Source: Pseudomonas sp. Irchel s3b2 (lineage in GTDB: Bacteria > Pseudomonadota > Gammaproteobacteria > Pseudomonadales > Pseudomonadaceae). From it: a stretch of DNA of 64,000 bases. Shown one piece after another: positions 56,140-64,000 of the stretch; the stretch's first letter is position 1, and every line of letters starts with the position of its first letter. The position numbers were made by a program, and so were the translations under genes. The notes under the pieces were generated by a model. That model had not been told where the DNA came from and searched no databases. It worked only from the letters and a program-made list of their open reading frames with translations. Where the stretch lies: NCBI RefSeq assembly GCF_900187445.1, contig NZ_FYEB01000002.1:1-64000 (forward strand), given 5' to 3'.

Positions 56140-56284
56140 GTTGCACCCCATTCGTTGTCGATTTGGTGGGATCAGTCTATGGCTGAAGAGCAGGGCAGGT
56201 GGTTGCGTAGTCAGCTTCTAAAGCTTCCATATTTGGCATAACCTGCCACTTTATGATGATCTAACCATCGGGATCTGCCAAACC

Positions 56285-56758
56285 ATGAAACTGGACGCCT
56301 ACGACCGCAAGATTCTCGCGGCGCTGCAACGGGACGGACGCCTGAGCAACGTGCAATTGGCTGACGAAATCGGTTTGTCTGCCTCGCCTTGTTTGCGTCG
56401 GGTACGGATGCTGGAAGAGGCGGGAGTGATTCGCGGCTATCAGGCCAATCTGGATCGAGATGAAGTGGGCCTTGGGCTGACAGTGTTTGTCGGGGTCAAA
56501 GTCGAACGACACAACGATGAACAGGCCGAAGCCTTTCGCCTGGCCGTGACGGCATTGCCTGAGGTGGTTTCGGCGTTCCTGGTGTCAGGAGAGTCGGATT
56601 TTCTGCTGCAAGTGGTGGTGCCGGATTTGCGCGCCTATGACCGTTTTCTCACCGGGCGACTGCTGAAGTTGCCGGGTGTGAGCGACATCCGCAGCAACTT
56701 TGCGATTCACACGGTGAAGACGCCAGGGGCATTGCCGTTGGAGCATTTGCCGCTTTAG
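56285..56758 (+). CDS. Lrp/AsnC-family transcriptional regulator
   Basis: A 157-aa regulator with an N-terminal winged helix (MKLDAYDRKILAALQRDGRLSN, recognition region LSASPCLRRVRMLEEAG) and a C-terminal RAM ligand domain with the GESDFLLQVV strand. It is divergent from the LysE exporter, which it probably controls in response to an amino acid. Confidence 0.9.
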   Translation: MKLDAYDRKILAALQRDGRLSNVQLADEIGLSASPCLRRVRMLEEAGVIRGYQANLDRDEVGLGLTVFVGVKVERHNDEQAEAFRLAVTALPEVVSAFLVSGESDFLLQVVVPDLRAYDRFLTGRLLKLPGVSDIRSNFAIHTVKTPGALPLEHLPL

Positions 56759-56768
56759 ACCGAGTCAG

Positions 56769-56799
56769 GATCGTTCCCATGCTCTGCGTGGGAACGATC
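56769..56799. repeat. Short REP hairpin
   Basis: GATCGTTCCCA (56769-56779) and TGGGAACGATC (56789-56799) form a perfect 11-bp stem around a 9-nt loop containing CTCTGCG. This is a distinct Pseudomonas repeat family, placed between the converging regulator and lpdA. Confidence 0.85.
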
Positions 56800-56832
56800 A
56801 AGCGGTAGACCAGCTGCCGCCAATCTCCGGCC

Positions 56833-58233
56833 CTACATCTGCGTCGCCATCCCCTCCACATCCATTGCCGCCTGGCGCAAGGCTTCGGAGCGGGTCGGGT
56901 GGGGATGACAGGTCAGGGCGATGTCTTCGGCCGAGGCGCTGAACTCCATGGCCACGCAATATTCGCTAATCATTTCACTGACGCTGGGGCCCACAAGGTG
57001 CACGCCGAGGACTTCGTCGGTGCGCTCATCGGCCAATACTTTGGCGAAGCCTTCGGTTTCATGGTTGATCTTCGCCCGGCTGTTGGCGGTGAAGGGAAAT
57101 TTGCCGACCTTATAGGCGCGACCTTCGGCCTTCAGCTGTTCTTCGGTCTTACCGACGCTGGCCAACTCCGGTTTGGTGTAGATCACGCTGGGGATCAGGT
57201 CGTAATTGACCTCCCCGGCCTTGCCGACGATCTGTTCTATGCAGGCCATGGCTTCGTCTTCGGCCTTGTGGGCGAGCATTGGCCCCGACGTCACATCACC
57301 GATAACCCAGACGCCAGCGGCCTCGGTGCGGTGGCCCTTATTGGCGAGCATCCCGCGTTTGTCCGTGGCGAGACCGACGTTTTCCAACCCCAAGCCTTGG
57401 GTATAAGGGCGTCGACCAATGGCCACCAACACGTAATCGGCTTCAAGTAACTCGGCGGTGCCACCCGCGGCCGGTTCGACGCTGAGCTGAACACCGCTCG
57501 CCGATGTCGTGGCGCTGGTGACTTTGGAACTCAACTTGAAGCTGATGCCTTGCTTGCTCAATGAGCGCTGAAGGGCCTTGCCCGCTTCGCCATCTACACC
57601 GGGGCAGATCCGATCGAGAAATTCGACCACCGTCACCTGAGCACCCAGGCGCCGCCATACCGAGCCCAACTCCAGGCCGATCACCCCGGCACCGATCACC
57701 ACCAGGTGCTTCGGTACTTCGTTCAGCGACAGGGCGCCCGTGGAGTCGAGGATGCGTTTGTTATCGATGTCCACGCCGGGCAGGGGAGTGGGTTCGGAAC
57801 CGGTGGCGATAACGATGTCCTTGGCGCTCAGCTCTGTCTTGACGCCCTGGCTGTCGGTCACCGTGACTTTGCCCGGCCCGTCGATGTGGCCCCAGCCCTT
57901 GATCCAGTCGACTTTATTTTTGCGAAACAGAAACTCGATGCCCTTGGTCAGCCCGGTAACGCTTTCATCCTTTTGTTTCATCATTTGAGCAAGGTTGAGG
58001 ACAGGTTTGACCTCAATCCCCAGGTTGGCGAATTCCGCCCCCATAGCCGCATCGTAGAGTTCGGAGGCATGCAGCAGGGCTTTGGACGGCATGCAGCCAA
58101 CATTCAGGCAGGTCCCGCCCAGAGTGGCACGGCCTTCCACGCACGCCGCTTTCAGACCCAATTGGCCGGCGCGGATCGCTGCGTTATAACCGCCGGGGCC
58201 TGCGCCCATAATCACGACGTCATAGGTGCTCAT
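56833..58233 (-). CDS. lpdA: Dihydrolipoyl dehydrogenase
   Basis: FAD-dependent disulfide oxidoreductase that reoxidises dihydrolipoamide of 2-oxoacid dehydrogenase complexes. The 466-aa protein has FAD motif GAGPGGYNAA, redox disulfide GGTCLNVGCMPSK, NAD motif GAGVIGLELG, and the C-terminal catalytic HPHPTRSEAL. It stands alone, unlike paralogues in pyruvate or 2-oxoglutarate dehydrogenase operons, and resembles the P. aeruginosa LPD-3 type by this isolation. A palindrome (AACGTA-N5-TACGTT) lies 60 nt upstream. Confidence 0.93.
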   Translation of the reverse strand: MSTYDVVIMGAGPGGYNAAIRAGQLGLKAACVEGRATLGGTCLNVGCMPSKALLHASELYDAAMGAEFANLGIEVKPVLNLAQMMKQKDESVTGLTKGIEFLFRKNKVDWIKGWGHIDGPGKVTVTDSQGVKTELSAKDIVIATGSEPTPLPGVDIDNKRILDSTGALSLNEVPKHLVVIGAGVIGLELGSVWRRLGAQVTVVEFLDRICPGVDGEAGKALQRSLSKQGISFKLSSKVTSATTSASGVQLSVEPAAGGTAELLEADYVLVAIGRRPYTQGLGLENVGLATDKRGMLANKGHRTEAAGVWVIGDVTSGPMLAHKAEDEAMACIEQIVGKAGEVNYDLIPSVIYTKPELASVGKTEEQLKAEGRAYKVGKFPFTANSRAKINHETEGFAKVLADERTDEVLGVHLVGPSVSEMISEYCVAMEFSASAEDIALTCHPHPTRSEALRQAAMDVEGMATQM

Positions 58234-58397
58234 TGTGGTACTCCTGATGAAAGGGTGCAGGATCGATAAAAGTAGCCTTCGATAAAAATTACGAACGTAA
58301 TATGTACGTTTCGAGCCATTTCGGTCAAGGCTTCAGCTTGGCGACAGGTTCAGCGCTTTTGGATAGAGCGATTTACGACGAATATTTCACCACTTTC

Positions 58398-58410
58398 GTT
58401 ATATCGTAAC
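58398..58410. promoter_or_regulatory. Zur-box-like palindrome
   Basis: GTTATATCGTAAC matches the Zur consensus GTTATANTATAAC at 10 of 12 defined bases. It is flanked so that TTCGTTA...TAACGAA forms a 7-bp inverted repeat (58395-58413). It lies 26 nt before the first SPFH gene, where a bound repressor would block transcription. Zinc repression is inferred. Confidence 0.65.
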
Positions 58411-58436
58411 GAATTGCGATGTGAGGCTGGGATGGT

Positions 58437-60401
58437 ATGCAAGTCGATCTCGAAGGCGATGGGGCACAAATAGCAGCGCTACCGCGCTTTCAGCAGGCGG
58501 TCATCCAAGGACGTCGATTGCGACAATTGGCAATCGGTTTGGGTGCCTTGGCTGGCACAGGGTTGGTGCTGGCGTTTTTTGTCGGTCTGTTTGCGCCGCA
58601 GTCGCTTTGGCCGGCGTTGCTGGTCAATCAGAGCGCCGGTTTGTTGGTGTTGGTTGCTGGCCTGCAATCGTCTTGGTGGGTAACGCAGTGGCGCGCACGG
58701 GCGATGAATCCGGCCGTGTTGGTGCCGGTGGTTGTCGCTGAAGAAGTTATTGCCGGCGAAGGCTGGTACGAGCGGTTGCTGGACCGGATCAGTCAGCGTT
58801 GGTTGCGCTTGCTGGGGCAGATCGGTGCACCGACGCTTTGGCTTGGCGGCTGGGCGTTGTTGACGTTGTACAGCGTCGGGCAAGTCTGGAATCTGACCTT
58901 GCCGCCCGCTGCGCTGGGGTTGTCGGCCAGTGTCGGCGCCGCGCTGTCGTTGCTGCTGGCTTTCGGTTTGCTGGTGCTGGAACGGCAACTGGCGCAGGAA
59001 AACGCCGCCCAGTGGCCCGAAGCAGGGTCGTTGGCGCAGCTGACGCGGGTCGCGATTATTTGCCTGGTGCTCAGCGCCCTGTGTTTGTTGCTCGGCAGCG
59101 AAACATCGGTCTGGCCGGTGCGTCTGGCGGTGCTGATTGGTTTGCTGCCGGGGCTGGTCGCCGTGGAGTTGCTGCTGCGCGCCGTGTTGTCGCTGTTCAG
59201 TCCCCGTCGCGAACAACTTGAACCGGCTTTGCTGGCGCGAAGTTTTGTCGCCGACATGCTGCGCTGGCCGCCGCAACCCCTGCTGGCGTTGCAGCATGAG
59301 TTGCACAACCGCTTCGGTATCGACCTGCGACAAATTTGGGCTTTCACCTACATGCGTCGGGCGTTTTTGCCGGTGCTGGCGGTGGTGGCAATTGTTGGTT
59401 GGTCGCTTACCGGCATTCATGAAATACCGCTGCAAGGGCGCGGCATCTACGAGCGTTTTGGCAAACCGGTGGAAGTTTTCGGTCCTGGTCTGCACGCCGG
59501 TTTGCCATGGCCGCTGGGTCGCGTGCTGAGCGTCGAGAACGGTGTGGTCCACGAGTTGGCCACCAGCGTGGGCGAAACGTCGGCCCCGATCGAGGCCGAA
59601 CCTGCCGAAGGCCCGGCACCGGCGATTGCCAATCGCTTATGGGACGCCAGCCATGTGAATGATAAATCCCAAGTCATCGCCAGCAGCCGCGCCGACAAAC
59701 AAAGCTTCCAGATCATCAATATGGACGTGCGCTTCGTCTATCGCATCGGCCTGAGCGATCAGGCGGCGCTGGCCGCAACCTACAACAGCGTCGACGTGCC
59801 AACGCTGATCCGCAGCACCGCCAGCCGTATTCTGGTTCACGATTTCGCCTCGCAAACCCTCGATGGTTTACTCGGCGAGGACAGGGTAGGGCTCGCCGAA
59901 GAGATCGGTCGTGCTGTGCAGGCTGACCTGCAAAAACTCGACAGCGGCGTGGAAATTCTTGCCACGGTGGTCGAGGCGATTCACCCGCCAGCGGGAGCGG
60001 CCAACGCCTATCACGGTGTGCAAGCGGCGCAGATTGGTGCCCAGGCATTGATCTCCCGTGAGCGCGGTGCCGCGGCGGAGGCGACCAACCAGGCACAGTT
60101 GCAGGCCAGCATCGCTCACGATCAAGCCACGGCCAATGCCCATGAAATCAACTCGATCGCTCAGGCCGCCGACCTGAAATTTGCCGCCGAGCGAAAGGCT
60201 TATTCCAACGCCGGCCAGGCCTTTGTGCTGGAGCAATACCTCAGTCAACTGACCCAAGGTTTGGCCAACGCCAAGCTGCTGGTTCTCGATCATCGTCTGG
60301 GCGGCAGCGGTAATGCGCCGACCATCGATCTACGTACATTCACGCTGCCGGCTGATCCTGCGCCGCCGCGTAATACCGTTCAGCCAGGAGCCGTCCATTG
60401 A
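58437..60401 (+). CDS. Polytopic SPFH-domain (HflK-like) membrane protein
   Basis: A 654-aa protein with six or seven N-terminal hydrophobic helices (about 31-52, 60-80, 128-150, 158-182, 203-220, 228-250, 307-326). These are followed by a long SPFH/HflK-type domain (about 330-600) with GRGIYERFGKPVEVFGPGLH and a coiled, Ala-rich tail. HflK and stomatin have only one helix, so the large membrane head is unusual. It is the first gene of a four-gene operon ending in a metal ATPase. The stop overlaps the next start (TTGA). Function is unknown, and a scaffold for zinc uptake is possible. Confidence 0.82.
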   Translation: MQVDLEGDGAQIAALPRFQQAVIQGRRLRQLAIGLGALAGTGLVLAFFVGLFAPQSLWPALLVNQSAGLLVLVAGLQSSWWVTQWRARAMNPAVLVPVVVAEEVIAGEGWYERLLDRISQRWLRLLGQIGAPTLWLGGWALLTLYSVGQVWNLTLPPAALGLSASVGAALSLLLAFGLLVLERQLAQENAAQWPEAGSLAQLTRVAIICLVLSALCLLLGSETSVWPVRLAVLIGLLPGLVAVELLLRAVLSLFSPRREQLEPALLARSFVADMLRWPPQPLLALQHELHNRFGIDLRQIWAFTYMRRAFLPVLAVVAIVGWSLTGIHEIPLQGRGIYERFGKPVEVFGPGLHAGLPWPLGRVLSVENGVVHELATSVGETSAPIEAEPAEGPAPAIANRLWDASHVNDKSQVIASSRADKQSFQIINMDVRFVYRIGLSDQAALAATYNSVDVPTLIRSTASRILVHDFASQTLDGLLGEDRVGLAEEIGRAVQADLQKLDSGVEILATVVEAIHPPAGAANAYHGVQAAQIGAQALISRERGAAAEATNQAQLQASIAHDQATANAHEINSIAQAADLKFAAERKAYSNAGQAFVLEQYLSQLTQGLANAKLLVLDHRLGGSGNAPTIDLRTFTLPADPAPPRNTVQPGAVH

Positions 60402-61438
60402 GCCAGCCGACAACGCACGATCACGATGACCACGCCGGCCACGATCACGGCCATGGCGGACATCACCACGGCCATCACCATCATCACCACGGCGATCCGT
60501 ACGAAGCTGGCCCTTTCCCGTGGCGCCGAATGGGTTGGGCGGCGCTGCTGCTGGCGTTTGCGATTGCGGCGGCGAGCCTGGTGCAAGTGCGCTCGGGGGA
60601 GGCTACGGTCATCACTCGCTTCGGCAATCCATCGCGGGTATTGCTGGAGCCGGGTCTTGGCTGGCGCTGGCCGGCACCGTTCGAGGCGGCGATTCCGGTG
60701 GATCTACGGCTGCGTACCACCTCCAGCGGTTTGCAGGACGTGGGCACGCGCGATGGTCTGCGCATCATCGTGCAAGCCTACGTGGCCTGGCAGGTGCAGG
60801 GTGATCCCGACAACGTGCAACGCTTCATGCGCGCTGTACAGAATCAGCCGGACGAAGCGGCGCGGCAGATCCGCACTTTTGTAGGCTCGGCGCTGGAAAC
60901 CACCGCCAGCAGTTTCGATCTGGCCAACCTGGTGAACACCGATGCCAACCAAGTACGCATCGCCGATTTTGAAGCGCAGCTGCGTCAGCAGATCGATCAG
61001 CAGTTGCTCACCACTTATGGCGTGCGCGTGCTGCAAGTCGGCATCGAGCGTTTGACCCTGCCGTCGGTGACGCTCACCGCGACGGTCGATCGTATGCGCG
61101 CCGAGCGTGAAACCATCGCCACTGAACGCACGGCCATCGGCAAGCGTGAAGCTGCACAAATTCGCTCTGCAGCCGAGCGTGATGCGCGAATCGTGCAAGC
61201 CGATGCGACAGCGAAAGCTGCGGACATCGAAGCCCAATCCCGCGTCGAAGCCGCGCAGATTTACGGCCGTGCTTACGCTGGTTCGCCGCAACTCTACAAC
61301 TTGCTGCGCTCTCTCGACACCTTGGGCACCATCGTCACGCCGGGCACCAAACTGATTTTACGTACCGATGCCGCACCGTTCCGGGTGTTAGTTGACGGTC
61401 CGCCGACCCTCGATAACAAGTCCGGGTCGCAACCATGA
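60398..61438 (+). CDS. SPFH protein with histidine-rich N-terminus
   Basis: HflC/HflK-like protein of 346 aa. Residues 7-32 contain 16 His and 6 Asp (HDHDDHAGHDHGHGGHHHGH then HHHHHHGD), a likely zinc- or copper-binding tail. Next is a membrane helix (about 44-62), then an SPFH domain starting near 65 and a charged helical tail. The start is TTG, with GGAG 7 nt upstream, overlapping the previous stop. The cytosolic or periplasmic side of the His tail is not certain, but a small N-terminal tail favours the cytosol for an SPFH protein with one anchor. Confidence 0.83.
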   Translation: MSQPTTHDHDDHAGHDHGHGGHHHGHHHHHHGDPYEAGPFPWRRMGWAALLLAFAIAAASLVQVRSGEATVITRFGNPSRVLLEPGLGWRWPAPFEAAIPVDLRLRTTSSGLQDVGTRDGLRIIVQAYVAWQVQGDPDNVQRFMRAVQNQPDEAARQIRTFVGSALETTASSFDLANLVNTDANQVRIADFEAQLRQQIDQQLLTTYGVRVLQVGIERLTLPSVTLTATVDRMRAERETIATERTAIGKREAAQIRSAAERDARIVQADATAKAADIEAQSRVEAAQIYGRAYAGSPQLYNLLRSLDTLGTIVTPGTKLILRTDAAPFRVLVDGPPTLDNKSGSQP

Positions 61439-62493
61439 AATTAGTTCCACGTGGAACACATGAGTTGAGCAGCCCCTGGATTCAGGCCGGGCGCTTGGCT
61501 TTTTTGGCACTGTACGCCGTGACTGTGCTGGCTGCTTTGGCGTGGGCATTCTCAAATGTGCGGCAGATCGACCCGCAAAATCGTGCCGTGGTGCTGCACT
61601 TCGGCGCACTGGATCGCATTCAAAATGCCGGTTTGTTGTTGGCATGGCCGCGCCCGTTTGAGCAGGTGATCTTGTTGCCGGCGGCGGATCGGGTGATCGA
61701 GCGTCGGGTGGAAAATCTGCTGCGCACCGATGCTGCATTGCAGGCGGACCGAGTGGCGAGTTTCGCTACGCCCATCAGCGATGCGCTCGCCGGCTCCGGT
61801 TATTTGTTGACTGGTGATGCAGGCGTCGTGCAACTGGATGTGCGGGTGTTCTACAAAGTCACCGAGCCGTATGCCTTTGTTCTTCAGGGCGAACATGTGC
61901 TGCCGGCGCTGGATCGACTGGTGACCCGCAGTGCTGTGGCGCTCACCGCCGCACGAGATCTGGACACCATTCTGGTGGCTCGACCGGAACTGATCGGTGC
62001 CGACAATCAGGCCGCTGAGCGCCGCGAACGTCTACGCGGCGATCTGGTGCGGGGCATCAATCAGCGCTTGGCCGAACTGACGGCGACCGGGCAGGGGTTG
62101 GGCATTGAAGTGGCGCGGGTCGATGTGCAATCGAGTCTGCCCGGCCCGGCGGTGAACGCGTTCAACGCAGTATTAACCGCCAGCCAACAGGCCGACAAAG
62201 CCGTGGCCAACGCGCGCACTGAAGCCGAGAAGCTGACTCAGTCGGCCAACGAACAAGCCGACCGCACGCTGCAAGTGGCTCACGCCCAAGCCAGCGAACG
62301 CCTGGCCAAAGCCTCTGCCGACACCGCCACGGTGCTGAGTTTGGCCAAGGCGCAACAGCAAGGCACCGATCCGCAAATGCTGCTGCGTATTTACCGTGAG
62401 CGGATGCCGAAGATTCTCGGTCAGGCTGGTTCGGTGACCACGGTCGATCCGAAAGACGATTCCCGCCTGATCATTCAGGGAGCTACGCAATGA
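61435..62493 (+). CDS. SPFH-domain (HflC/stomatin-like) membrane protein
   Basis: A 352-aa protein with one N-terminal membrane helix (about 20-42) followed by an SPFH domain (IDPQNRAVVLHFGALDRIQNAG) and a helical, Ala-rich tail with QADKAVANARTEAEKLTQSA. It overlaps both neighbours by 4 nt (ATGA), so the four-gene order is translationally coupled. The first codons cover a parS-like palindrome (61443-61458). It is the third of three paralogous SPFH genes preceding the P-type ATPase. Confidence 0.83.
   Translation: MKLVPRGTHELSSPWIQAGRLAFLALYAVTVLAALAWAFSNVRQIDPQNRAVVLHFGALDRIQNAGLLLAWPRPFEQVILLPAADRVIERRVENLLRTDAALQADRVASFATPISDALAGSGYLLTGDAGVVQLDVRVFYKVTEPYAFVLQGEHVLPALDRLVTRSAVALTAARDLDTILVARPELIGADNQAAERRERLRGDLVRGINQRLAELTATGQGLGIEVARVDVQSSLPGPAVNAFNAVLTASQQADKAVANARTEAEKLTQSANEQADRTLQVAHAQASERLAKASADTATVLSLAKAQQQGTDPQMLLRIYRERMPKILGQAGSVTTVDPKDDSRLIIQGATQ
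61443..61458. other. parS-like 16-mer (one mismatch)
   Basis: AGTTCCACGTGGAACA differs from the parS consensus only at the first base. It lies at the start of the third SPFH gene, about 58.7 kb from the perfect site in recF. Several dispersed parS sites near oriC are known in pseudomonads, so it may be a true ParB site. Confidence 0.75.
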
Positions 62494-64000
62494 CTGCCCA
62501 AACCGCCGCCGCGCCGAGCATGTTGTCCTCGGCTGAACAACGTAGCGCCGCCCGCCAGTTGACCCTGGCCATGCTTGCACTGGGGTTGCTAGCGCTGGGC
62601 CTGATCTGGCGCGGGTTGTCGCCGGAGCAGACCGGTGTCAGCCAATTGCTGCTGGGTTTCGCTTCCTTGCTGGTGGCCGTGCCGGTCATGCGCTCGGCGT
62701 GGTACAGCTTGCGTTATCCGAGCTTGCACGGGATTACCGATCAACTGATCGCCCTGGCCATGCTCGGCGCTTGGGCCACGGGCGATCTGCTCACTGCGGC
62801 ACTGTTGCCGATCATCATGATTTTCGGTCACGTGCTGGAAGAGCGCAGTGTGATCGGTTCCCAGGAAGCGATTCATGCCCTCGGCAAGCTGACCCGCAGC
62901 CATGCGCGCAAGATTCAGGTTGACGGCTCCGTTGTTGAAGTCGATAACCGCACACTTAAGGCCGGGGACCTCGTGGAGGTGCGTGCCGGTGATCGAGTGC
63001 CGGCTGATGGCCGGGTGTTGTCCGGTCAGGCAAGCCTCGACACCGCATCGATCACCGGTGAGTCGGTGCCCATGGAAGTTGATGTGGGCATGCCGGTATT
63101 CGGCGGGGCGATCAACCTCGATGGTCTGCTGCGCATTGAAGTGACCCGCACGGGGCACGAATCGACCTTGGGTAAAGTCATCGCGCTGATGCAAAGCGCG
63201 GAACGTTCCAAGCCGCCGATCACGCGTTTGCTCGAACGCTACACCGGCAGCTACATGGTGTTGGTGTTGCTGCTGGCCGCCGTGACCTGGTTCGTGACCA
63301 ATGATGCGCAAGCGATGCTCGCAGTGTTGGTAGCGGCTTGCCCTTGTGCGCTGGTGTTGTCGGCACCGGCCACGGCCATTGCCGGGGTGGCGGTGGCGGC
63401 TCGGCACGGGATTCTGATTCGCAGCTCGGCGTTCCTCGAGGAATTGGCTGACCTGACATCGTTGGTGGTCGACAAGACCGGAACCCTGACGTTCGGCACT
63501 TTGCGCCTGCAATCCATCGACAGCCCGCTGGAAGATCGCAGTCACGTACTGAAGCTCGCTGCCAGCCTCGGCTCCGCCAGCAGCCACCCAGTCAGCCGCG
63601 CCTTGGCCGGGTTGGTCACTCAGGAGCACTTCTTGCTGCTTTCTGATATTCACGAGCGTCAGGGGCTGGGTGTAGTGGCGATGACGGAGCAGGGCGAGGC
63701 GGCCCTCGGTCGTCCGGAGCTGTTCGCTCAGTTGGGCATCGCCACATCAGCTGTTCCCGAACACGATGGCCCGATTGCCGGGTTGGCACTCAACGGTGAG
63801 TTTCTCGCCTGGCTGTTGCTCGCCGACAGTGTCAAACCTGAGGCACGGTCTGCCTTGAGCGAGTTGCGTGAACTGGGCTTGGGTCGTCAGTTGTTGCTCA
63901 CTGGAGATCGGCAAAGCGTTGCGCACACGCTGGCCCGTGATGTGGGGATCAGTGATGTCGAAGCCCAGGCCTTGCCCGAGGACAAACTCAATCGCGTGTT
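62490..64000 (+). CDS. hmtA: P1B-type heavy-metal ATPase, HmtA-like (truncated by window end)
   Basis: Transmembrane metal pump, visible for 503 codons and continuing past the edge. The ATG at 62490 overlaps the previous stop (ATGA). There is no N-terminal metal-binding domain; the first helices begin near residue 25. Motifs seen: GDRVPADG, TGES, the metal-site CPC (AACPCALVLSAPA), phosphorylation loop DKTGTLT, the HP of SSHPVSRAL, and TGDRQ. HmtA (PA2435) of P. aeruginosa is a zinc/copper importer. The company of three SPFH genes and a Zur-like box favour import over efflux, by inference. Alternatives are ZntA/CadA-type exporters. Confidence 0.85.
   Translation, partial: MTAQTAAAPSMLSSAEQRSAARQLTLAMLALGLLALGLIWRGLSPEQTGVSQLLLGFASLLVAVPVMRSAWYSLRYPSLHGITDQLIALAMLGAWATGDLLTAALLPIIMIFGHVLEERSVIGSQEAIHALGKLTRSHARKIQVDGSVVEVDNRTLKAGDLVEVRAGDRVPADGRVLSGQASLDTASITGESVPMEVDVGMPVFGGAINLDGLLRIEVTRTGHESTLGKVIALMQSAERSKPPITRLLERYTGSYMVLVLLLAAVTWFVTNDAQAMLAVLVAACPCALVLSAPATAIAGVAVAARHGILIRSSAFLEELADLTSLVVDKTGTLTFGTLRLQSIDSPLEDRSHVLKLAASLGSASSHPVSRALAGLVTQEHFLLLSDIHERQGLGVVAMTEQGEAALGRPELFAQLGIATSAVPEHDGPIAGLALNGEFLAWLLLADSVKPEARSALSELRELGLGRQLLLTGDRQSVAHTLARDVGISDVEAQALPEDKLNRV

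Noticed and set aside
58479..59552. 357-aa open frame antisense to the first SPFH gene
   Set aside because: It is a Gln/Arg-rich mirror of a gene with clear membrane and SPFH segments.

Overview
The window is origin-proximal chromosome of a Pseudomonas, most likely of the P. fluorescens group. The evidence is the order gyrB-recF-dnaN-dnaA / rpmH-rnpA-yidD-yidC-mnmE / mnmG-rsmG-parA-parB / atpIBEFHAGDC / glmU-glmR-glmS, the Pseudomonas parS palindrome, several Pseudomonas REP/REPIN families, and a complete common-polysaccharide-antigen (A-band, D-rhamnan) locus. No tRNA, rRNA, CRISPR array, prophage or insertion sequence was seen.

Layout. 1-6443 (minus strand): terminator, gyrB, recF, dnaN, dnaA, with a perfect parS inside recF. 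6444-7010: oriC, with DnaA boxes and an AT-rich tract. 7011-10942 (plus): rpmH, rnpA, yidD, yidC, mnmE. 10943-11493: a second DnaA-box and AT-rich, origin-like gap. 11494-15731 (plus): mnmG, rsmG, parA, parB. 15880-22996 (plus): the ATP synthase operon. 23115-27300 (plus): glmU, glmR and glmS for UDP-GlcNAc synthesis, with an unoccupied attTn7 context after glmS. 27374-33112 (minus): a six-gene operon resembling E. coli ynbABCD plus a PlsC-like acyltransferase and a small membrane protein, apparently an accessory phospholipid pathway. 33272-36713 (plus): LysR regulator, glutathione transferase, PNPOx-family oxidoreductase and a DUF6124 gene behind a structured leader. 36867-45855 (minus): rmd, gmd, wbpW, wzm, wzt, wbpX, wbpY, wbpZ. 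46284-52010 (plus, divergent): glycosyltransferase, glycosyltransferase-methyltransferase fusion, O-acyltransferase and methyltransferase, probably CPA-modifying. 52187-55499: a DUF3142 lipoprotein and a 710-aa exported protein. 55510-58233: LysE exporter, Lrp/AsnC regulator, dihydrolipoyl dehydrogenase. 58437-64000 (plus, runs off the end): three SPFH (HflK/HflC/stomatin-like) membrane proteins, one with a histidine-rich head, followed by a P1B-type metal ATPase resembling the zinc importer HmtA, behind a Zur-box-like palindrome.

How it fits together. The left third carries replication initiation, segregation (ParAB/parS), tRNA modification and ATP synthesis. Perfect TTATCCACA 9-mers are scattered through it far above chance. 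The GlmU/GlmS pathway supplies amino sugar precursors for the envelope. The CPA operon makes GDP-D-rhamnose, polymerises the rhamnan and exports it through Wzm/Wzt, and the divergent genes probably decorate or cap it. The most intriguing units are the SPFH-x3/metal ATPase operon and the extended ynb-like lipid operon, whose CDP-alcohol transferase has Asn at two of the four canonical catalytic Asp positions.
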